Shown: positions 1 through 8,285, numbered from the stretch's first letter. The stretch is DNA of 12,197 nucleotides from an uncultured Collinsella sp. (GCA_934654835.1 CAKUGY010000027.1:1-12197), one strand, 5' to 3'. The notes: generated by a model not told the origin, from the letters alone. Program-made: numbers and translations.

Positions 1-34
1 TGCCATACCACGTCCCATCACGTCGCGTCGGTAT

Positions 35-71
35 AAGAAAAACCGCCCGGACCATGCGAGGTTCGGACGGT
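35..71 (-). terminator. Intrinsic terminator of tRNA-Arg(CCG)
   Basis: On the minus strand an 11-12 bp GC-rich stem (61-71 pairing with 42-53, with one A-C mismatch) closes a 7-nt loop (54-60). It is followed by a T-rich tail (TTTTTCTT, complement of about 34-41). It lies 12 bases past the CCA end of the tRNA gene, so it most likely ends that transcript. Confidence 0.85.
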
Positions 72-82
72 CTTACGTTCGA

Positions 83-159
83 TGGTGCCCCATGTTGGAT
101 TCGAACCAACGGCCTTCTGCTCCGGAGGCAGACGCTCTAATCCCCTGAGCTAATAGGGC
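83..159 (-). tRNA. tRNA-Arg, anticodon CCG
   Basis: The minus strand folds into a complete cloverleaf with no mismatch. The acceptor arms GCCCTAT and ATGGGGC pair, with one T-G wobble. The D-stem is GCTC/GAGC, the anticodon stem TCTGC/GCAGA and the T-stem GTTGG/CCAAC around a TTCGAAT loop. The anticodon loop CTCCGGA places CCG at positions 34-36, which reads the Arg codon CGG. The discriminator A is at 86 and the 3' CCA is encoded (83-85). The gene runs opposite to the aro cluster and has its own promoter and terminator. Confidence 0.95.
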
Positions 160-170
160 GAACGGAATGC

Positions 171-200
171 ATTATACCCAAGTGCGCCATGGGCTATCAA
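171..200 (-). promoter_or_regulatory. Promoter of tRNA-Arg(CCG)
   Basis: On the minus strand a perfect -10 box TATAAT (171-176) lies 18 bp downstream of a -35-like TTGATA (195-200), a good sigma-70-type match. Transcription would begin near 164, only a few bases before the mature tRNA 5' end at 159, leaving a very short leader for RNase P to remove. Confidence 0.75.
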
Positions 201-279
201 AATAAAAGAAAAAGCTTTGCAATTCCGAGGAAGACGCACCGCGACGGCGCGCTTTAGGCGGCAAAAGTGAGTCAGATAG

Positions 280-304
280 TATAAACTCTCATGCACCATA
301 TAAT
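280..304 (+). promoter_or_regulatory. Possible promoter region of the aro cluster
   Basis: Two -10-like hexamers face aroF: TATAAA at 280-285 and a perfect TATAAT at 299-304. Neither has a convincing -35 box at normal spacing. The choice matters. Starting from the first, the transcript would contain the whole hairpin at 305-329. Starting from the second, it would begin inside that hairpin and lose it. Start sites cannot be decided from sequence alone. Confidence 0.4.
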
Positions 305-329
305 ACGGCTCGCAATGCGGGCCGTTTTT
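305..329 (+). terminator. Terminator-like hairpin in the aroF leader
   Basis: Bases 305-313 and 317-325 form a perfect 9-bp stem (one T-G wobble) with a 3-nt loop, followed by a run of five T (325-329). This is a textbook intrinsic terminator on the plus strand. No plus-strand gene lies upstream in the window, because the neighbouring tRNA runs the other way. The hairpin sits 33 bases before the aroF start, so it may be an attenuator or may block stray upstream transcription. No T-box consensus and no leader peptide rich in Phe, Tyr or Trp codons was found. Confidence 0.6.
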
Positions 330-362
330 GCAAGGGTTAATCATCGAGGTGAGAGGCACACC

Positions 363-1385
363 ATGATTGCAATTTTAAAGCAGAGCGCCAGCGACGAGGC
401 CGTCAGCCACATCGTCAGCTGGATTGAAAAGAAGGGCCTGAAGACCGACGTCTCGCGCGGCGAGAACGAGACCATCATCGGCTTGGTGGGCGATACGACT
501 AAGATCGACCCGTTCCTGCTCGAGTCCATGGACGTCGTCGAGCGCGTGCAGCGCGTCTCCGAGCCGTTCAAGCGCGCCAACCGCAAGTTCCACCCCGAGG
601 ACTCCATCATCGACTGCGGCCACGGCGTCAAGATCGGCGGCGACCAGTTCCAGGTCATCGCCGGACCCTGCTCCGTCGAGGGCGAGAACCTCATCCGCAT
701 CGCCCGCCGCGTGAAGGCCGCCGGCGCCACGATGCTGCGCGGCGGCGCCTACAAGCCCCGCACCTCCCCGTACGCCTACCAGGGCATGGGCCCCGCCGGC
801 CTTGACCTGCTGTGTGAGGCATCGGCCGAGCTCGACATGCCGATCGTCACCGAGATCATGGACCCGCGCGACGTACAGGTCTTCCTTGATAAGAAGATCG
901 ACGTCATGCAGATCGGCGCTCGCAACGCTCAGAACTTCCCCCTGCTCAAGGAGGTCGGCAAGACCAAGACCCCGATCCTGCTCAAGCGCGGCATGTCCGG
1001 CACGATCGACGAGCTGCTCATGGCTGCCGAATACATCATGAGCGAGGGCAACGACAACGTCATCCTGTGCGAGCGCGGCATCCGCACCTTCGAGACCCGC
1101 ACCCGCAACACCTTCGACCTCAACGCCGTGCCGGTGCTGCACCACCTGTCGCACCTGCCCGTCATCGCCGACCCCAGCCACGCCACCGGCTACACTCGCT
1201 ACGTTGAGCCCATGGCGCTCGCCGCGACCGCCTGCGGTGCCAACGGCCTGGAGATCGAAGTCCACGACGAGCCGAGCCGCGCTTGGTCCGACGGTGCCCA
1301 GGCCCTCACCCCCGATCAGTTCGACGACACCATGCGCCGCATCCGCGCCATTCGCGAGGTCGTCTGCCAAGAGACCATGGAGTAG
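363..1385 (+). CDS. aroF: 3-deoxy-7-phosphoheptulonate (DAHP) synthase
   Basis: This enzyme condenses phosphoenolpyruvate and erythrose-4-phosphate, the first committed step of the shikimate pathway, in the cytoplasm. The 340-residue product is colinear with the Thermotoga-type enzyme. It has an N-terminal ferredoxin-like regulatory domain (about 1-70), a linker with FHPED (76-80) and a TIM barrel. Visible motifs are GPCSVEG (101-107), LRGGAYKPRTSPY (125-137), QIGARNAQN (183-191), LLKRG (206-210), CERGIRTFE (236-244) and DPSH (270-273). Expected metal ligands are Cys103, His273, Glu299 and Asp310. The ATG at 363 was chosen over the in-frame ATG at 291 because a GAGGTGAGAGG ribosome site lies at 346-356 and family homology begins here. 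In this family the N-terminal domain binds aromatic amino acids, so Phe or Tyr feedback is likely. Confidence 0.96.
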   Translation: MIAILKQSASDEAVSHIVSWIEKKGLKTDVSRGENETIIGLVGDTTKIDPFLLESMDVVERVQRVSEPFKRANRKFHPEDSIIDCGHGVKIGGDQFQVIAGPCSVEGENLIRIARRVKAAGATMLRGGAYKPRTSPYAYQGMGPAGLDLLCEASAELDMPIVTEIMDPRDVQVFLDKKIDVMQIGARNAQNFPLLKEVGKTKTPILLKRGMSGTIDELLMAAEYIMSEGNDNVILCERGIRTFETRTRNTFDLNAVPVLHHLSHLPVIADPSHATGYTRYVEPMALAATACGANGLEIEVHDEPSRAWSDGAQALTPDQFDDTMRRIRAIREVVCQETME

Positions 1386-1388
1386 TCC

Positions 1389-2303
1389 ATGGGAACGGTG
1401 AGAAACGCACGCGTTAACCAGGGCGGCCCCAAGTGCGCCGGCATTGTAGGCCTGGGCCTCATCGGCGGCAGCTTTGCCCGCGGCTATGCGCAGGCGGGCG
1501 TCCGCGTACTAGCGTGGGACCCCGACGATGACGTCATGACGGCCGCCAGCATGGGCACCGTTGCCGGCGAACTCAACGACGAGACGCTCGGCGAGTGCGA
1601 CATCATCGTCCTGGCATGCTATCCCGAAGCCTGCATCGAGTGGCTCGAGGCGCACGCCCAAGCGCTCGCCGACGCCACCGATACCGATGCCATCATGGGC
1701 CCCGTGGTCATCGACACCGTGGGCGTCAAGGGCATCGTGTGCGAGCGCGCCTTTGAGCTCGCCCACGAGCATGGCTTTTACTTTGTGGGCGCGCACCCCA
1801 TGGCGGGCACGCAGTTCTCGGGCTATGCGCACTCCCGCGCCGACCTGTTCCAGGGCGCACCGCTCGTGCTCGTGCCGCCCGCGGTGGACGACGCACTTAA
1901 GCTGGAACTCTTGGGCCAAGTACGCGAGATGGTGCGACCCCTGGGCTTTGGCAAGTTCAGCGTGACCAGCGCCGCCGAGCACGACCGCGTGATTGCCTTT
2001 ACGAGCCAGCTTGCGCACGTCGTCTCCAACGCCTACGTTAAGAGTCCGACCGCCCAGGTCCACCATGGCTTTTCGGCCGGTAGCTACCGCGACCTCACCC
2101 GCGTGGCTCATCTCAATCCGCAGATGTGGTCCGAGCTCATGATCGACGACGCCGACGCGCTCGCCTTCGAGATCGACCATCTGATCGAGTCGCTCGGCGC
2201 CTACAGCCGTGCGCTTAAGGACCGCGACCAGCGCTATCTGGAGAACCTCCTTGCCGAGGGCGACCGCATTAAGCGCGCGCTCGACGACGAGGCCTCCCAC
2301 TAA
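1389..2303 (+). CDS. tyrA: Prephenate dehydrogenase
   Basis: This enzyme oxidatively decarboxylates prephenate to 4-hydroxyphenylpyruvate on the way to tyrosine. The 304-residue product begins with a Rossmann fold (GLGLIG at 21-26, an acidic AWDPDD end of beta-2 near 42-47, suggesting NAD rather than NADP). It carries the family motif GAHPMAGT (134-141), and HDR (198-200) and SQLAH (206-210) in the helical catalytic domain. It ends after the helical domain, with no fused chorismate mutase and no C-terminal ACT domain, so tyrosine control by an ACT domain is not expected. The start is 3 nt after the aroF stop. A GGAG inside the aroF end (1379-1382) is the only ribosome site seen, which suggests coupled translation. 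A GTG at 1398 is a less likely alternative start. Confidence 0.94.
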   Translation: MGTVRNARVNQGGPKCAGIVGLGLIGGSFARGYAQAGVRVLAWDPDDDVMTAASMGTVAGELNDETLGECDIIVLACYPEACIEWLEAHAQALADATDTDAIMGPVVIDTVGVKGIVCERAFELAHEHGFYFVGAHPMAGTQFSGYAHSRADLFQGAPLVLVPPAVDDALKLELLGQVREMVRPLGFGKFSVTSAAEHDRVIAFTSQLAHVVSNAYVKSPTAQVHHGFSAGSYRDLTRVAHLNPQMWSELMIDDADALAFEIDHLIESLGAYSRALKDRDQRYLENLLAEGDRIKRALDDEASH

Positions 2304-2339
2304 ACCACCAATCACGCCAGGTCGAAAGGACCGAAGCTT

Positions 2340-3446
2340 ATGGCGATTACCATCGATATCGACACCGCACGCCCCTACCAGGTGCATGTGGGCACGTTTT
2401 TGCTGGAGCAGGCGGGCCCGCTCGTACGCGCCACCGCCGGCGGCTCTCGCGCCGTCATCGTGACGGACACCAACGTAGGCCCGCTCTACCAGATGCCCGT
2501 CAAGCAGAGCCTGGAATCCGCAGGCTACGAGGTGAGCATCTGCACCTTCGAGGCCGGCGAGGCCCATAAGCGTGCCGAGACCTATGTTGCCATTTTGGAG
2601 TTTGTGGCTGAGCACGAGCTTTCGCGCTCCGACGTGATCGTGGCGCTCGGCGGCGGCGTCGTGGGCGATGTGGCGGGCTTTGTGGCCGCCACCTACATGC
2701 GCGGCTGCAAGTTTGTGCAGATCCCCACGAGCTTGCTCGCCATGGTGGATTCGTCGGTGGGCGGCAAGACGGCTATCGACCTGGCTGCCGGCAAGAACCT
2801 CGCCGGTGCCTTTTGGCAGCCGAGCGTTGTTATCGCCGACGTGGGGTGTCTGGCGACCCTCACGCCCGAGCAGTTCGCCGACGGCTGCGGCGAGGTCGTC
2901 AAGCACGCCGTGATCGCCGATCCCGAGCTTTTCGACGAGCTGGAGAAGACCCCGCTCACGCTGGAGCTTCTCAACCGCGATGTGGCCCGCGTGGCACTCA
3001 TCATCGCCCGCAATATCGACATCAAGCGCGCCGTGGTCGTTGCCGACGAGCGCGAAACCAACCAGCGAAAGCTGCTCAACTTTGGACACAGCGCCGGTCA
3101 CGCCGTCGAAGCCTGCGAGCACTTTGAGCTCGGGCACGGCAACTGCGTGTCGATCGGCATGGGCATCATCACGCGCGCCGCGGCCCTGCATGGCATCTGC
3201 GACGCCGAGCTGCCCGGGCGCATCGAGGAGCTCTGCGCCCGTCACGGTCTCAAGACCCGCTGTGACTTGGATGCCGACGCCGTCTTTGCCGAGGCGCTCC
3301 ACGATAAGAAGCGCGCGGGCGACACCATCGACCTGGTGATTCCGCACGACATTGGCCGCTGCAGCATCGACCGCACGCCGCTTTCCACCTTCCACGATTT
3401 AATTGCCGAGGGTCTCGGCCAGAAGGGAGACGCATCCGCATGCTAG
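2340..3446 (+). CDS. aroB: 3-dehydroquinate synthase
   Basis: This enzyme converts DAHP to 3-dehydroquinate, the second pathway step, using NAD and a divalent metal. The 368-residue product matches the usual family length. Motifs are EAGEAHK (71-77), GGGVVGDVAGF (104-114), PTSLLAMVDSSVGGKT (129-144), the Lys-rich K188 region after E185 (GEVVKH), NFGHSAGH (247-254) and ELGHG (263-267). Probable metal ligands are Glu185, His250 and His266. An AAAGGA ribosome site (2325-2330) lies 9 nt before the ATG, and the gap after tyrA is 36 nt. The SD is flanked by short complementary GGTC (2320-2323) and GACC (2329-2332), too short to claim regulation. The 3' end overlaps aroA by 7 nt. Confidence 0.96.
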   Translation: MAITIDIDTARPYQVHVGTFLLEQAGPLVRATAGGSRAVIVTDTNVGPLYQMPVKQSLESAGYEVSICTFEAGEAHKRAETYVAILEFVAEHELSRSDVIVALGGGVVGDVAGFVAATYMRGCKFVQIPTSLLAMVDSSVGGKTAIDLAAGKNLAGAFWQPSVVIADVGCLATLTPEQFADGCGEVVKHAVIADPELFDELEKTPLTLELLNRDVARVALIIARNIDIKRAVVVADERETNQRKLLNFGHSAGHAVEACEHFELGHGNCVSIGMGIITRAAALHGICDAELPGRIEELCARHGLKTRCDLDADAVFAEALHDKKRAGDTIDLVIPHDIGRCSIDRTPLSTFHDLIAEGLGQKGDASAC

Positions 3447-4759
3447 CCCGCATCACCCCGTCCCCGCTCAAGGGCACCGTTCCCGCCATCGCGTCCAAGT
3501 CGATGGCACACCGCCTCATCATTTGCGCCGCGCTTGCCAACGGCGAAACGCACGTGACCTGCAACACCACCTGCGCCGATATCGAGGCCACCGTACGCTG
3601 CCTCACGGCACTCGGCGCCCGCATCGAGACCGTCGAGGACGGCTTCCAGGTCCACCCCACCATGAAGAGCGTTGAATTTGGCCTGCTCAAAGCCCTCGCC
3701 GGCGGCACGCTCGACTGCGGCGAGAGCGGCTCCACGCTGCGCTTTATGCTGCCCGTCGCCTGCGCGCTGGGTGCGGAGGCCACTTTTGCGGGCCAGGGTC
3801 GCCTGGGCGCCCGCCCGCTCTCCCCGCTCTCGGACGAGATCATCGCCGCCGGCTGCGACCTGCAGGGTCTGGGCGGTTTTCCGCTCAAGACGAGCGGCCG
3901 CATGCGCCCGGGCACCTTTGTGCTGCCGGGCAACGTGAGCTCGCAGTATATCTCCGGCCTGCTGCTGGCAGCCCCGCTGCTGGCCCAGCCCTCCTGCGTG
4001 CAGGTGACCGGCCTCATCGAGAGCCGCCCCTACATCAACCTGACGATCCAGGCCATGAAGGCTTTCGGCGTCGAGGTCAACGTGGAGCGCATCCCCGCCA
4101 AGGACGGCCAGCCCGAGGTTACGAACTTCCGCGTGAACAGCGGCTCGTACCGCACGCCCGGCAGCGTGGCCGTCGAGGGCGACTGGTCCAACGCCGCCTT
4201 CTGGCTGTGCGCCGGTGCCATCGGCACCGACCCGATCACCGTAGAGGGCGTGTCGCTGAGCTCCGCGCAGGGCGACCGCAACGTGCTCGCCGCGCTTTCG
4301 CGCTTTGGTGCCCGCATCGTGCGCTCCACCAACGCCGCCACCGTCCAGTCCGACAAGCTCGCTGGCTTTGAGATGAGCGCCCACGACATTCCCGACCTGG
4401 TGCCCGTTATCTCGGCCGTGGCATCGCTGGCGCAGGGCCGCACGTTCATCCGCGACTGCGCGCGTCTGCGCATCAAGGAATCCGACCGCCTGGTCACCAC
4501 CACCCGCGAGCTCACCGCGCTGGGCGCGCAAGTGCGCATTGCCGGCGACGACCTCATCATCAAGGGCGTCGATGCCTTTACCGGCGGCGAGGTCGATTCG
4601 CACAACGACCACCGTATCGCCATGATGGCCGCCATCGCCGCGAGCCGTGCCACCGGCGAGGTCGTGATCCACGGCGCCGAGGCGGTCAACAAGTCCTATC
4701 CCGATTTCTTCGACCACTACCGCTTGCTGGGCGGCAAGGTCACGCTCGAGGAGGAATAG
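3440..4759 (+). CDS. aroA: 3-phosphoshikimate 1-carboxyvinyltransferase (EPSP synthase)
   Basis: This enzyme transfers the enolpyruvyl group of PEP to shikimate-3-phosphate, the sixth pathway step and the target of glyphosate. The 439-residue product has the expected two-lobed architecture. Motifs are SKSMAHR (19-25, with the substrate-binding Lys20, Ser21 and Arg25), CGESGSTLRF (93-102, holding the conserved Gly97 and Arg101), SSQYISGLLLA (167-177), EGDWSNAAFW (246-255), DIPDLVP (316-322, with the catalytic Asp319), RIKESDR (344-350) and HNDHR (388-392). All expected catalytic residues are present. The ATG overlaps the end of aroB by 7 nt and follows GAAGGGAG at 3422-3429, so translation is probably coupled. 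Glyphosate sensitivity cannot be inferred from these motifs alone. Confidence 0.96.
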   Translation: MLARITPSPLKGTVPAIASKSMAHRLIICAALANGETHVTCNTTCADIEATVRCLTALGARIETVEDGFQVHPTMKSVEFGLLKALAGGTLDCGESGSTLRFMLPVACALGAEATFAGQGRLGARPLSPLSDEIIAAGCDLQGLGGFPLKTSGRMRPGTFVLPGNVSSQYISGLLLAAPLLAQPSCVQVTGLIESRPYINLTIQAMKAFGVEVNVERIPAKDGQPEVTNFRVNSGSYRTPGSVAVEGDWSNAAFWLCAGAIGTDPITVEGVSLSSAQGDRNVLAALSRFGARIVRSTNAATVQSDKLAGFEMSAHDIPDLVPVISAVASLAQGRTFIRDCARLRIKESDRLVTTTRELTALGAQVRIAGDDLIIKGVDAFTGGEVDSHNDHRIAMMAAIAASRATGEVVIHGAEAVNKSYPDFFDHYRLLGGKVTLEEE

Positions 4760-4760
4760 C

Positions 4761-5858
4761 ATGTCCTCGACCTTTGGCAACGTCTTGCACTTAAGCATCT
4801 TCGGCCAGTCGCACTCCCCCGCTATCGGCTGCTCGCTCGATGGCATTCCTGCAGGTGTCGCCATTGACCAGGAGAAGCTGCAGGCCTTTTTGGACCGTCG
4901 TGCCCCCGGCCGCGATGAGACCGCGACCAAGCGCCGTGAGGCCGACGCCGCGCACATTATCGCCGGCGTGGTCGATGGGCACACCACCGGTGCGCCCATC
5001 GCCGCAATCATCGAGAACACCAACACGCGCTCCAAGGATTACTCCGAGCTGCGCCGCAAGCCCCGCCCGGGCCATGCGGATTTCCCGGCACGCGTGAAGT
5101 ATCACAACATGCACGACGTCGCCGGCGGTGGGCACTTCTCCGGCCGCTTGACGGCGCCCTTATGCATCGCGGGCGGCATCGCGCTACAGGCGCTCGAAGC
5201 CCGCGGCATTAAGGTCATGGCGCACGTGGCGCAGGTCGGGGGCATCTCCGACCTGCCCATGGACGACATGGTCTATCGCGAGTCCGACCGCAAGGCGATC
5301 CTTTCGAACGACCTGCCGTGCATCGATCCCGCTGCCGCCGGCCGCATGCGCGAGGAGATTCTGGCCGCGCGCGACGAGCTCGACAGCATCGGCGGCATCG
5401 TGGAGTGCGGCATCTACGGCCTGCCCGCGGGCATCGGCGACCCCATGTTCGACGGCATCGAGAACCGCATCGCCCAGATCGCGTTTGGCATTCCCGCCGT
5501 AAAGGGCGTGGAGTTTGGCATGGGCTTTGCTGTGGCCGCCATGCGTGGCAGCGAGAACAACGACCCGTACCGCATCGACGCCGAAACCGGCGAGATCGAG
5601 GTCGACTCCAACAACGCCGGCGGCATCCTGGGCGGTATTTCGACCGGAGCGCCCGTCATGTGGCGCATGGCCGTGAAGCCAACGCCCTCCATCGGTCGCG
5701 AGCAGCAGACCGTGGATATGGATGCCATGGAAAATGCCGAGCTCTCGGTCCACGGTCGACACGATCCCTGTATCGTCCCGCGCGCCGTCCCCGTAGCCGA
5801 AGCAGCCGCCGCGCTGGCCATCTGGGATGCTCTCCTCGAGGACACCGCCCAGCGCTAA
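4761..5858 (+). CDS. aroC: Chorismate synthase
   Basis: This enzyme removes phosphate from EPSP to form chorismate, the last shared step, and requires reduced FMN. The 365-residue product has the family signatures FGQSHSPAIG (14-23, with His18), RRAPGRDE (46-53), HTTGAPI (74-80), RPGHADFP (102-109, with His105), HDVAGGGHFSGR (118-129), FDGIENRIAQIAFGIPAVKGVEFG (230-253), NNAGGILGGISTG (284-296) and RHDPCIVPRA (333-342). The ATG is 1 nt after the aroA stop. Its strong GAGGAGGAAT ribosome site is written inside the last codons of aroA, which ties the two genes together. Confidence 0.96.
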   Translation: MSSTFGNVLHLSIFGQSHSPAIGCSLDGIPAGVAIDQEKLQAFLDRRAPGRDETATKRREADAAHIIAGVVDGHTTGAPIAAIIENTNTRSKDYSELRRKPRPGHADFPARVKYHNMHDVAGGGHFSGRLTAPLCIAGGIALQALEARGIKVMAHVAQVGGISDLPMDDMVYRESDRKAILSNDLPCIDPAAAGRMREEILAARDELDSIGGIVECGIYGLPAGIGDPMFDGIENRIAQIAFGIPAVKGVEFGMGFAVAAMRGSENNDPYRIDAETGEIEVDSNNAGGILGGISTGAPVMWRMAVKPTPSIGREQQTVDMDAMENAELSVHGRHDPCIVPRAVPVAEAAAALAIWDALLEDTAQR

Positions 5859-5897
5859 CCCGCCCGCTCCGGACAACGACTCACGAAAGGGGTCCCC

Positions 5898-7043
5898 ATG
5901 GACCTTGCCGACATTCGCCAGACCATCGATGGCATCGACACCACGCTTCTCGACAGCTTTGTCGAGCGCATGGACATTGCCACCGAAGTCGCCAAATCAA
6001 AGATCGAGATGGGCAAGGCCGTCTTCGACCCCGCCCGCGAGCGCTCCAAGCTCAACAATCTCGCCAGTCGCGCGCCCGAGCGCTACGAGGCGCAGACCAT
6101 CACCCTGTTTCGCCTCCTCATGAGCATGAGCAAGGCCGAGCAGCAGCGCTATATCAACGAACTCAAGGGCATCACGGTCTCACAGAAGGCCCACGCAACG
6201 GCAGCTCCCCTCGACACGCCCTTCCCCCAGACGGCCACAGTCGCCTGCCAGGGCGTCGAGGGCGCCTATAGCCAAATCGCCGCGTGCAAGCTCTTCGACG
6301 TGCCCGATATCGCGTTTTTCGAGACCTTCGAGGGCGTCATGCGCGCCGTGCGCGACGGCTTCTGCGAGTTTGGCGTGCTGCCCATCGAAAACTCCACCGC
6401 CGGCTCGGTCAACGCCGTCTACGACCTGCTCGCCCAGTTCGACTTCCACATCGTGCGCTCGCTGCGCCTCAAGATCGACCACAACCTGCTCGTCAAACCC
6501 GGTACCAAGCTGCAGGACGTGCGCGAGGTCTACAGCCACGGCCAAGCCATCGCCCAGTGTGCCGGCTTTATCGAGGCCCACGACCTGCACGCCACCAAGT
6601 ACCCCAACACGGCCATGTCGGCCGAGATGGTCGCCAACTCCGACCGCACCGATGTTGCCGCCATCGCCTCGCGCAGCTGCGCGGCGCTCTACGGCCTGGA
6701 GGTGCTGGAACCCAACATCCAGGACTCGGACAACAACTACACGCGCTTTGTCGTCATTAGCCGCGAGCCGCGCGTCTACCCTGGCGCCAACCGCACCTCG
6801 CTCATGATCACTACGACCAACGAGCCGGGAGCCCTCTACCGCGTGCTCGAGCGCTTCTACGCACTCAACATCAACCTCATCAAGCTCGAGAGCCGACCCA
6901 TCCCCGGGCGCGACTTTGAGTTTATGTTCTACTTTGACCTGGACTGCCCCTTTGGCAGCAAGGCCCTCGACGACCTGCTCGATTCCATCGATGACGTGTG
7001 CGAGAGCTTTACCTACTTTGGCAGCTACACGGAGGTGCTCTAG
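5898..7043 (+). CDS. pheA: Bifunctional chorismate mutase / prephenate dehydratase
   Basis: This P-protein rearranges chorismate to prephenate and then decarboxylates and dehydrates it to phenylpyruvate, the phenylalanine precursor. The 381 residues divide into three parts. The first is an AroQ-type helical mutase (about 1-90; Arg7, Arg24, Lys35, Asp44, Arg47 and Glu48 match the E. coli active-site spacing). The second is a dehydratase domain (about 112-288; VACQGVEGAYS, PIENSTAGSV, and the NNYTRF motif at 279-284). The third is a C-terminal ACT domain (about 298-381) with GALYRVL (311-317) and ESRP (331-334), the residues known to bind Phe in this family. Phe feedback is therefore expected. 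The usual SHPQ of the dehydratase reads SHGQ (213-216). An AAAGGGG ribosome site lies at 5886-5892, and 39 nt separate it from aroC. The mutase also feeds tyrA. Confidence 0.95.
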   Translation: MDLADIRQTIDGIDTTLLDSFVERMDIATEVAKSKIEMGKAVFDPARERSKLNNLASRAPERYEAQTITLFRLLMSMSKAEQQRYINELKGITVSQKAHATAAPLDTPFPQTATVACQGVEGAYSQIAACKLFDVPDIAFFETFEGVMRAVRDGFCEFGVLPIENSTAGSVNAVYDLLAQFDFHIVRSLRLKIDHNLLVKPGTKLQDVREVYSHGQAIAQCAGFIEAHDLHATKYPNTAMSAEMVANSDRTDVAAIASRSCAALYGLEVLEPNIQDSDNNYTRFVVISREPRVYPGANRTSLMITTTNEPGALYRVLERFYALNINLIKLESRPIPGRDFEFMFYFDLDCPFGSKALDDLLDSIDDVCESFTYFGSYTEVL

Positions 7044-8282
7044 ATGACCGATACCGCCGCAACCCGCCCCTACGGCGTGCTGGGCCGCGTGCTGAGCCAC
7101 AGCTACACCCCGACCATCTACAAGGAGCTCGCGGGGCTGGAGTACGTGCGCTTTGAACGCGAGCCCGAGGACCTTGCGGCCTTTATGACGGGCGAGGAGT
7201 GGGAAGGCACCAACGTGACCATCCCCTACAAGCGCGCCGTCATGGAGTACCTGGACGAGCTGAGCCCGCTCGCCGAGCGCATGGGCAACGTCAACACCAT
7301 CACGCGTCTGCCCGACGGCCGCCTGCGCGGCGACAACACCGACTACTTCGGTTTTCAGTGCTTGGTCGAGGAGCTGAGCGTGGAGGTCGCCGGCAAGAAA
7401 GCCCTCGTGCTCGGGGCCACCGGCGGCGCCGGTACCACGGCGAGCATGGTTCTCGGCGACCTAGGTGCCATCGTCGTGCCCGTGGGACGCACCAGCGAAG
7501 TCAACTACGACAACATCGCTCAACAGTCCGATGCCGCGCTGCTCGTCAACTGCACGCCCGCCGGCATGTTTCCCCACTGCCCCGACGCACCCTGCACGCT
7601 CGAGGGCCTCGATGCGCTCGAGGGCATCATCGACATTGTCTACAACCCCGCCCGCACGGGACTCATGCTCGAGGCCGAGCGCCGCGGCATCCCCTGCATC
7701 GGCGGCCTGCTCATGCTTGTGGCCCAGGCGGCACAGGCCGTCGAGCGCTACACCGGCCAGGTCACCCCGCGCGAGCGCATCCTGGACGTCACGGAGAGCC
7801 TGTCCCGCCATGAGCAGAACATCGCGCTGATTGGCATGCCCGGCTCGGGCAAAACCCGCGTGGGCGAGCAGGTGGCACAGCTCACGGGCCGTGAACACAT
7901 CGACCTTGACCGCGCCCTCGAGGAGCGCCTCGGCATGCCCTGCGCCGACTTTATCGTCGAACGCGGCGAGTCGGCGTTCCGCGAGCAGGAAACGGCTGCC
8001 CTAGCCGATATCTCCAAGCGCAGCGGCCTGGTGCTCTCCACCGGCGGCGGCGTGGTCACGCGCGACGAAAACTACCCGCTGCTGCACCAGAACAGCCAGA
8101 TTGTGATGCTCAACCGCAAGCTCGACGAGCTCGCCCACAAGGGCCGCCCCATCACCGCGCGCGACGGCATCGACAAGCTGGCCGAACAGCGCATGCCCCG
8201 CTACCGCGCCTGGGCCGACTACATCATCGACTCGCGCGACAGCGCCGCCAACACCGCCCAAGCCCTCCTCGACACCCTCTAA
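7044..8282 (+). CDS. aroE/aroK: Fused shikimate dehydrogenase / shikimate kinase
   Basis: One 412-residue protein carries two consecutive pathway steps. Residues 1 to about 245 are AroE, which reduces 3-dehydroshikimate with NADPH. It shows SHSYTP (18-23), NVTIPYK with catalytic Lys63, GDNTD with Asp100, a GATGGAG nucleotide loop (124-130), NCTPAGM (169-175) and GGLLMLVAQA (220-229). Residues about 257-412 are AroK, which phosphorylates shikimate with ATP. It shows the Walker A loop GMPGSGKT (264-271), DLD (287-289), FRxxE with Arg313, STGGGVV (332-338) and the lid GRP (367-369). Both halves look complete and catalytically intact, and no stop or restart lies between them. The ATG follows the pheA stop with zero spacing and no strong ribosome site, so translation is probably coupled. 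Product shikimate can pass directly to the kinase half. Confidence 0.94.
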   Translation: MTDTAATRPYGVLGRVLSHSYTPTIYKELAGLEYVRFEREPEDLAAFMTGEEWEGTNVTIPYKRAVMEYLDELSPLAERMGNVNTITRLPDGRLRGDNTDYFGFQCLVEELSVEVAGKKALVLGATGGAGTTASMVLGDLGAIVVPVGRTSEVNYDNIAQQSDAALLVNCTPAGMFPHCPDAPCTLEGLDALEGIIDIVYNPARTGLMLEAERRGIPCIGGLLMLVAQAAQAVERYTGQVTPRERILDVTESLSRHEQNIALIGMPGSGKTRVGEQVAQLTGREHIDLDRALEERLGMPCADFIVERGESAFREQETAALADISKRSGLVLSTGGGVVTRDENYPLLHQNSQIVMLNRKLDELAHKGRPITARDGIDKLAEQRMPRYRAWADYIIDSRDSAANTAQALLDTL

Positions 8283-8285
8283 CCA

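Noticed and set aside
291..362. In-frame upstream ATG that would extend DAHP synthase by 24 residues, or encode a leader peptide
   Set aside because: It lies in the promoter and terminator hairpin and has no ribosome site. Homology starts at 363 behind a strong site. The peptide has no run of aromatic codons.
200..362. T-box or other riboswitch in the aroF leader
   Set aside because: The leader is too short and no T-box consensus or specifier-loop structure was found; only a simple hairpin is present.
2320..2332. Short GGTC/GACC stem around the aroB ribosome site
   Set aside because: Only 4 bp; too short to support a regulatory claim.
1509..3395. 628-codon open frame on the minus strand
   Set aside because: It runs antisense to tyrA and aroB in GC-rich DNA, has low-complexity Ala/Gly/Val/Asp composition and matches no family; it is a shadow of the real genes.
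3443..5035. 530-codon open frame on the minus strand
   Set aside because: It is antisense to aroA and the start of aroC, with the same biased composition and no motif.
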